From NCBI GenBank assembly GCA_002381865.1, contig DFYO01000039.1:1-40026 (forward strand): DNA of 40,026 nucleotides. Direction: 5' to 3'. Below the pieces are notes generated by a model, which was not told the origin of the DNA, searched no databases, and saw nothing but the letters and a program-made list of their open reading frames with translations. The stretch comes from Clostridiales bacterium UBA4080. Its GTDB lineage: Bacteria > Bacillota > Clostridia > Lachnospirales > Vallitaleaceae. Of the stretch, positions 34,515 through 40,026 are shown in pieces (the first letter of the stretch is position 1; every line of letters starts with the position of its first letter). The translations under genes were made by a program, and so were the position numbers.

Positions 34515-35555
34515 TTAAATTTCATAACCTACCAACTGCTCTTTAATTTTTTCCTGTTCAACCTTATATCGTATTCCTTCAATAATAGCTACTATATTAT
34601 GAATTTCCAGCTCCTTTGTAACAACATAGCCTACAATTGGCGCTAAGGAAAATTGATTTCTCATGGTGTTTTTATGTTGTATTTTCAACATAAGCTTAAG
34701 ATGATTGATACTCCAAAAATCAGGATCTGTTCCAAGGTATTTAGCATAGTAAGTACCTTCAAAAACTGTCATGAATTCCTCCATTGTTTCTGCTTCAATC
34801 ATTTTTTCAATATCTGATTTTTTTAATTTATAGGACATTGGAATCAAATATCTATAGAGCATCTCTCTGTTGGTTTCGTAATATTTTTTTGCTCTGTATA
34901 TACCCAGGATATTTTTAATATCACCATCCGTACCAAAAATAGACGCAAAAATTTCTTTATCCCGTCCTCCTACAATAGTATCTAGCTGTTCCTTCAGCTT
35001 AGAATAATAATATAGGTCGAGCGCCATTTCCGCTGCAAAAATATCAATATGTCTTTCGTCCTGCATCAAAGGCTTGAGTATAGGATAAAAATTAGTTCCA
35101 TGTATACCTTCAACAAGTTCTTTTATTGTAGTTGCTTTTAGCACCTCATTAAAATTGATTTTGCTATATTTGCTGATAAACAACATGGAAGTATCTATTT
35201 CACTTAAGCTTTTACCCATTTGAAGGGTTCTAAGCATTTTTTTCAGATCTTCTATTTCATATTTTCTATAAACAAAACGGTATATCATTTTATCCTTACC
35301 CTTTAAATACCTTGCAACCTTTAAAGAATCTGATATTTCCGCTCTGTACAAAAGTATTTCCAGCATACCTCTATGAACATCGTTTTCTGCTACATTGCTC
35401 AAGGCATTGCTGTAATAAGTATTATTTTTCAAGTAAGAAGCTATCTCTGCAACACTGCTTCTGAGCATTAAAGCATTAATATCTTCTTGATTGAGCATTT
35501 TACCTTTCATTGCGCTAATTTTTGCATTAAGGTGGCTATATTTGAAAACATTCAT
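34515..35555 (-). CDS. ntpC: V-type ATPase subunit C
   Basis: 346 residues, usual length for the C/d subunit. It is mostly helical. Family features include HLNAKISAMKGKMLNQEDINALM at the start (partly quoted), ILLYRAEI, RFVYRKYEIEDLKKMLR, YYSKLKEQL, DIKNILGIYRAKKYY and a C-terminal EIHNIVAIIEGIRY. Subunit C joins the rotor ring to the central stalk. ATG at 35555 lies 7 bases after subunit G, with GAGGTGAT in between. Confidence 0.93.
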   Translation of the reverse strand: MNVFKYSHLNAKISAMKGKMLNQEDINALMLRSSVAEIASYLKNNTYYSNALSNVAENDVHRGMLEILLYRAEISDSLKVARYLKGKDKMIYRFVYRKYEIEDLKKMLRTLQMGKSLSEIDTSMLFISKYSKINFNEVLKATTIKELVEGIHGTNFYPILKPLMQDERHIDIFAAEMALDLYYYSKLKEQLDTIVGGRDKEIFASIFGTDGDIKNILGIYRAKKYYETNREMLYRYLIPMSYKLKKSDIEKMIEAETMEEFMTVFEGTYYAKYLGTDPDFWSINHLKLMLKIQHKNTMRNQFSLAPIVGYVVTKELEIHNIVAIIEGIRYKVEQEKIKEQLVGYEI

Positions 35556-35562
35556 CTTATAA

Positions 35563-35874
35563 TCACCTCGTTATTACGGCTTCAGTTAACTGATTGGACC
35601 ATAATTCCTTATTAGCCTGGAAAATTTTTTCAATTTCTTCCACTTTTAAATCACATTCTTTTTCTTTTTGCGTAGCTATTTTTTTTACTTCTTCAATCTC
35701 TGTTTCTCTAATAGCATTTATCTTCTTATCCGTATCAATTTTCAGCTGAATCTTTAATTCTTCAAGGCTCTTTTCAAGTTCATTTTTCTTAAGATTTTTC
35801 TCGTTTTCAGCACTTTCCATAACAAATTGTGCCTCTCTCTCAATACCAATTATTTTTTGCACAACGTCTTCCAA
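35563..35874 (-). CDS. V-type ATPase subunit G/H-like (peripheral stalk helix)
   Basis: 103 residues, almost entirely Lys/Glu-rich helix and coiled coil. EDVVQKIIGIEREAQFVMESA at the start (partly quoted) is typical of the G/H stalk subunit, which pairs with subunit E. The start is TTG at 35874 with AAGGAG 10 bases upstream; an ATG just upstream is out of frame. First gene of the V-ATPase operon. The 143 bases before it (35875-36017) should hold the operon promoter, but I could not pick a convincing one. Coiled-coil sequence makes the family call less certain than for its neighbours. Confidence 0.82.
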   Translation of the reverse strand: MEDVVQKIIGIEREAQFVMESAENEKNLKKNELEKSLEELKIQLKIDTDKKINAIRETEIEEVKKIATQKEKECDLKVEEIEKIFQANKELWSNQLTEAVITR

Positions 35875-36017
35875 AAGTATTCATCTCCTTAATAAAATCT
35901 GTGATAATTATTAAACAACTATCTTCAATAGTATCACGTTTCAAATACTTCTTCAAGTTATTTTTATTATTTTTTCGCTTTTCCTAATTAAATATTAATA
36001 ATTTTTTAACGGTATTT

Positions 36018-39000
36018 TCAGCTTTTCTTACTAAATTTACTTGATATTTCTTCCTTTTTAACTGCTTCAAGCTTACAATATTTACTTTTTTCCACATTCT
36101 TCTCAAATCTGCATATTGAATTATAATCGCAATAATCACATGCAGTTCCTTTTTCATCCCAATAAGGTGCAACAGAAATATTCCCACTAACAATATTCTT
36201 CCCTATTTCCTCTGCTTTTTCTAAAACATAATTCATTAGTATCTGCATTTCTTCTTTGGATACTGTTGAAGAATTCTTAGTTGCCTCTCCATCCTTTTTC
36301 ATTGTTACTGGCAGAACCAATGAGTCTATGTTAATATTTTCATCCAGCTTATCTAAAATGAATTTATCATTTAGCACAAGTCCTTTCAATTTCAATTCTT
36401 TTTGGATTTCTCTGTTAATTGATTCTATTTTTCTGTCCTTACAATTAGTTATTACTGGGTCATTTAAATGAAAGAAAAAGGCACCTGCTGGAACTACATT
36501 TTTTCCATTAGTTTTTTTAATTTCACTTGCCGCATTTAGATACATTAATAGCTGAAGGTTTAAACCATAGTATATTGATGTAAAATCCAGTTTTTTCCCA
36601 CTTGATTTATAATCAACAACTGTAAGGTACATCGTATCCTCATTCTCATATACATCAACACGGTCAATTCTTCCTCTCAGCTGCATTTCTATATTTTTGT
36701 CCTTATCTAATATTGTTTTAAGCAGTTCTAATTTATGTTTTCCTGCATCAAACTCAAGCTCATAATCTGCAGGTCTGAATTTTCCTGCCTTAATTTGTTT
36801 GCTTATAACCCAAAGCGCTCTTTTTGTAATTCTGGTTAATCGATTGGCCAACTGTTTATTTCTAAAACTGCTATTGTAAATTCCTCTAGCTTCATTATCT
36901 ATTATTTCTTTTATTGCCTGCTCAACTAAATTATCTCTAGCTTTGTCATCTATGCTTTCCCAATCAAGTCCCCTGTTCTCAATACTATTCGAGCATATCT
37001 CTAAAGCACTGTGAAAAAGCATGCCTAAATCGAGTGATTTTATTCTATATTCCATTCTCTCTTCAATACCTAGACCATATTTCACAAAGTGAGAAAACGG
37101 ACATCTCGCAAACATTTCCAGCCTTGATACGCTATTTCTAATTATTTTCCCATACAGCTGTTCTACATCTTCCTCATCAAGCTTTAATTCCTCTTCCTGA
37201 TTTATAATTGCTTTTTTTAATGTCCTCATAGGCTGCTTCCAGTCATCATTTTTTTCAAACCAGCAATAAGCACTTTGTAGAGCAATATCCTCTATCACCT
37301 TATTATCATTGTTGTTAAGCATCTCAATTATTCTATAAAATGTTGGTTTTGCTCTGTTAACTACACATATTTCTGAATATAATTCATCAATATCTCGAAC
37401 TTTTATTTGAGGGAAGCTCTTGTAAATGTTATTAAATAGCATGGAGGGTCTAAGTGTGTTTCCTTGTAAATCTGATTTCGAATAGCTTAAATACATTTTT
37501 TCAGAAGCCCTAGCTAGTGCCACATATATACTTAGCGGTTCTCTAAGTATTTTTTCTTTTATATCCGGATCCATTTTGCACCCAAGCTGTTTGAGCTTAA
37601 TTCTTTCAAAGTCTGAAATAATGCCTGAGCTTTCAAAGCTTCCAGGTATCTTTCCTTCATTAAATCCCATAACAAATAACACAGGTGTTTCTTGTATCCT
37701 GCTTCTAGTAATATCCCCTATATGAATCTGGTCAATACTTGGCGGCAAAAGACCCAGCTCATATTCCTGTAGCCCTGCTTTCAAATACTCTAAATATATT
37801 TTTACAGATACCTTCTGATCTCCCAATATTTCATAATATTGTTGCAAGATTTCCATTAGACCTTGATAAACCTGCAAATATTCTCTTTGAAATACAAGCT
37901 CTCCATTTACTTCAAATTCATCTGCCTGTTTTTCAATTGTTTCGGCAGCCTTAATCTGTTCAAGAAATTCTTTTATACCTTCAGTGATTTTAATGACTGT
38001 TGGTTTTACACCATGCAATTTATCTTTAAGTTTAAAAATTGGCTTGATAATGTACTCTCTTGCTCTGTTTATATCTAATAAAGTTTTTTCTTTATCTTCA
38101 GGACTAATTCCTCTTGTTGGATAAGGCTTTTCCCATTGAATATTCCAGCTCCTGTATCCTCTAATTCCATAAGCCAATATATAATTTTCAAGCTTATCAA
38201 GGATATCTTGATTTAATTCTAAAATTCCGCATTTCAAATATCTGAATACACTTTCATAAGAAAAATTATTAATTAATATTTCAAGCACTGAAGTAATCGC
38301 TGTTATCAAAGGATTTGTCATAATATCCTTTTTTTGATCCATAAAAAACGGAATATCATATTGGCTAAACACTTGTCTTATTACCGACTCATACTCGGAA
38401 ATATTGCCTGTGAGCACTACTATATCTCTAAACCTATATCCGTTCTCCATAACTAATTTCATTACTGAATCTGCTAGATATTTCACCTCTGTTCGCATAT
38501 TCAAGCACACACACATATTGATATCCTTAATTTTTTCATTGTATACCTGAGTTGGATAATTGAAAATATTTCTTTTTAAATGTCTTAATTCTGTTCTGTT
38601 ATTATGTCGATAGTCTTGTTCAAATTTAATAAACTGGTATTTTTGTCCTGCTGCTTTTGCAAGCTTAACTATCTCATTTGCAATTTTCCTGCTTTCCAGA
38701 AATAGCGCTGTCTCATCCCCAAGATCAAGGTAATCCTCTTCTGAACCCATTGTAATTACAATTGAAAGCTTTAAAACCGTATTAATTAATTCATTTATTA
38801 TGGCATATTGAATTGGCTTAAATCCATAAAATCCGTCAATATACACCTCTGCATTCTTTAAAAAAGAGCTTTTATTTACTGCCTTTGCAAGATAATCAAG
38901 ACTTCCCTCTCCAGTAATATACTTATCCTTTAAAAATTCATCAAATTCATTTAAAAGTCTGGCTCCGTCTTTTAATTTTTCATATAATAGCAAGGAGGTG

Positions 39001-39440
39001 TTTTCTCTTGTAAGCTTTTCAAAATCCTCCTGCTTCCATTCGTACTGATGAAATTCTGATAATAAGTCTCTTATTTCTTTTACATAGCCTTGTTTTTTAA
39101 TTCCTCTGTAGAAAATAGGATAATCTTCCTTTTTGTCCTCTATTAATTTTCTAATTATTATGCTTTTACCAACATCCTTAAGAACAACCTTACCTTTAAG
39201 ATTTAGTTCCTCATGCATTCTGAATGCAAGTCTTTCAAAGCTTAATACCTCAATATTCATTATTCCTTTTCTAGGACTTTTTACAATTAATTCTTTTTGA
39301 GCTTGAAGTGTATATTGTTCTGGAACTATATAAATGATAGTCTTTTTGGGATTATCAATAGCATTTCGAATCATTTCTTCAATTATAAAATGAGTTTTTC
39401 CACTTCCCGAGTCACCTGTATATAAATTAACAGCCATCAT
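36018..39440 (-). CDS. addB: ATP-dependent helicase/nuclease subunit B (AddB)
   Basis: 1140 residues. The UvrD-like ATPase loop is GDSGSGKT (9-16). The middle has helicase-like motifs, including YIVPEQYTLQAQKEL. The C-terminal RecB-type nuclease has VVDYKSSGKKLDF with the catalytic Asp and Lys. Four cysteines of the iron-sulfur staple are present: one in ARCPFSHF (near 800) and CDYCDYNSIC near the end, with the CxxC-x5-C spacing known from Bacillus subtilis AddB. AddAB resects double-strand breaks and responds to Chi. Two ATGs stand in tandem (39440 and 39437); GGGAG is better spaced for the second. The partner gene addA does not follow: the V-ATPase operon does. Confidence 0.95.
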   Translation of the reverse strand: MMAVNLYTGDSGSGKTHFIIEEMIRNAIDNPKKTIIYIVPEQYTLQAQKELIVKSPRKGIMNIEVLSFERLAFRMHEELNLKGKVVLKDVGKSIIIRKLIEDKKEDYPIFYRGIKKQGYVKEIRDLLSEFHQYEWKQEDFEKLTRENTSLLLYEKLKDGARLLNEFDEFLKDKYITGEGSLDYLAKAVNKSSFLKNAEVYIDGFYGFKPIQYAIINELINTVLKLSIVITMGSEEDYLDLGDETALFLESRKIANEIVKLAKAAGQKYQFIKFEQDYRHNNRTELRHLKRNIFNYPTQVYNEKIKDINMCVCLNMRTEVKYLADSVMKLVMENGYRFRDIVVLTGNISEYESVIRQVFSQYDIPFFMDQKKDIMTNPLITAITSVLEILINNFSYESVFRYLKCGILELNQDILDKLENYILAYGIRGYRSWNIQWEKPYPTRGISPEDKEKTLLDINRAREYIIKPIFKLKDKLHGVKPTVIKITEGIKEFLEQIKAAETIEKQADEFEVNGELVFQREYLQVYQGLMEILQQYYEILGDQKVSVKIYLEYLKAGLQEYELGLLPPSIDQIHIGDITRSRIQETPVLFVMGFNEGKIPGSFESSGIISDFERIKLKQLGCKMDPDIKEKILREPLSIYVALARASEKMYLSYSKSDLQGNTLRPSMLFNNIYKSFPQIKVRDIDELYSEICVVNRAKPTFYRIIEMLNNNDNKVIEDIALQSAYCWFEKNDDWKQPMRTLKKAIINQEEELKLDEEDVEQLYGKIIRNSVSRLEMFARCPFSHFVKYGLGIEERMEYRIKSLDLGMLFHSALEICSNSIENRGLDWESIDDKARDNLVEQAIKEIIDNEARGIYNSSFRNKQLANRLTRITKRALWVISKQIKAGKFRPADYELEFDAGKHKLELLKTILDKDKNIEMQLRGRIDRVDVYENEDTMYLTVVDYKSSGKKLDFTSIYYGLNLQLLMYLNAASEIKKTNGKNVVPAGAFFFHLNDPVITNCKDRKIESINREIQKELKLKGLVLNDKFILDKLDENINIDSLVLPVTMKKDGEATKNSSTVSKEEMQILMNYVLEKAEEIGKNIVSGNISVAPYWDEKGTACDYCDYNSICRFEKNVEKSKYCKLEAVKKEEISSKFSKKS

Positions 39441-39467
39441 TTTCTCCCTTCAAAGCATAATTATGTT

Positions 39468-39499
39468 CTTCTTTACAAGAAGAGCGTCCATAGGACGCT
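39468..39499 (-). terminator. Tandem hairpins between the deacetylase gene and addB
   Basis: AGCGTCC-ATA-GGACGCT (39483-39499) is a perfect 7-bp GC-rich hairpin just after the deacetylase stop. CTTCTT-TAC-AAGAAG (39468-39482) is a second one. On the minus strand the first is followed by CTCTTCTTG, so the T-run is poor. A weak terminator or attenuating structure is the likely role. Confidence 0.45.
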
Positions 39500-39509
39500 A
39501 TTATTAATT

Positions 39510-40026
39510 TTAATAGAGGTTAAGCTTGTAACCATATTTACTTATTTTTTCCTGATTAACCCTGTTTTCAAGCTCCTTGCTTATGGAAATAGTGTTCACA
39601 TCTCCATCTGAAACATAATAATATTCCTGATGGTCTTGATAGTAGTTTAGCCACCACCATAAATCTCCTTCTTCTCCTTCAGAGCCTCTTACCCTTGGAC
39701 AATTCATAGCATCAAAGCCATTGTCTAAAAACGAAAACATTGGGCCGCTTGGTCCTTCCCTCAAGCCTATTACATAATTATAATTATTGTTATTATAGAT
39801 ACCATTAACTGCAAAGCTTCTAAATTCTTCTGCTGGTCTAATACCATGAGGATAGCTAATCGTATCAGCAGCATAACCCTTTATATTTTCTTCAATTAAG
39901 CTATCTACAAGACCTATTTCTTTTATCAGCTCATCTTTTGTAAGCTTTGAAAGCTTAGCATGAGAAAAAGTATGATTTCCAATTTCATATCCATTATCTA
40001 CAAGCCATTGAAGTCTTTCCTTATAG
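39510..40026 (-). CDS. Polysaccharide deacetylase (NodB homology), 3' part
   Basis: The frame is open from the window edge, so the start is missing; 171 codons remain. The zinc-ligand motif 2 of carbohydrate esterase family 4 is GNHTFSHAKLSKL, near the beginning of what is seen. ADTISYPHGIRPAEE corresponds to motif 3, in which the usual tyrosine-proline-G/H context is kept. The C-terminal part (EGEEGDLWWWLNYYQDH) is Trp/Tyr-rich. CE4 enzymes remove N-acetyl groups from peptidoglycan or other surface glycans and are often secreted, but no signal peptide can be judged here. It is followed by two hairpins and then addB. Confidence 0.88.
   Translation of the reverse strand, partial: YKERLQWLVDNGYEIGNHTFSHAKLSKLTKDELIKEIGLVDSLIEENIKGYAADTISYPHGIRPAEEFRSFAVNGIYNNNNYNYVIGLREGPSGPMFSFLDNGFDAMNCPRVRGSEGEEGDLWWWLNYYQDHQEYYYVSDGDVNTISISKELENRVNQEKISKYGYKLNLY

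Overview
The window is AT-rich, gene-dense chromosomal DNA of an anaerobic low-GC Gram-positive bacterium, most likely a member of the Clostridia. The evidence is the strong AGGAGG-type ribosome binding sites, frequent TTG and GTG starts, a complete V-type ATPase operon, a fused 2-hydroxyacyl-CoA dehydratase activase, AddB, and an ECF transporter S component. No rRNA, tRNA or CRISPR array was seen. Almost every gene is on the minus strand; only the ECF S component (21119-21880) and pyruvate kinase (24205-25623) are on the plus strand, and each of these overlaps the 3' end of a convergent minus-strand gene.

Layout, left to right. (1) 1-286: GC-richer, foreign-looking DNA with a partial, probably degenerate reading frame and an imperfect inverted repeat. 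(2) 287-9754: a 3155-residue secreted Rhs/YD-repeat protein with fibronectin type III domains, a beta-helix, a YD shell and a C-terminal candidate nuclease toxin. No immunity gene is visible after it. (3) 9975-12783: an operon of DUF3795 protein, era (TTG start), recO and a coiled-coil double zinc-ribbon protein, with a recognisable promoter at its head. (4) 12906-18486: a membrane zinc-ribbon protein, an HD-domain phosphohydrolase and a 1438-residue activase. (5) 18750-20894: a membrane protein, a degenerate receiver domain and a stand-alone trpB. (6) 21119-24200: the ECF S component, then a minus-strand cluster of small uncharacterised membrane proteins headed by a lipoprotein. The cluster includes VanZ and a 52-residue protein. 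(7) 24205-26722: pyruvate kinase and a YibE/F-family membrane protein, convergent with a 32-base overlap. (8) 26723-27282: a 560-base non-coding stretch with several strong inverted repeats, including a nested palindrome of about 165 bases. (9) 27283-35874: a nine-gene V-ATPase operon (G-C-I-K-F-E-A-B-D). (10) 36018-39440: addB. (11) 39510-40026: the 3' part of a polysaccharide deacetylase gene that runs off the window.

Functionally, most of the window is housekeeping: ribosome maturation (Era), recombination repair (RecO, AddB), glycolysis (Pyk), ion pumping (V-ATPase) and tryptophan synthesis (TrpB). The parts that look accessory or poorly characterised are the Rhs toxin with its foreign-looking 3' flank, the pseudo-receiver next to trpB, the lipoprotein/VanZ membrane cluster, and the structured non-coding block after the V-ATPase operon. 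All assignments come from reading translated sequence and motifs by eye; no database search was run.
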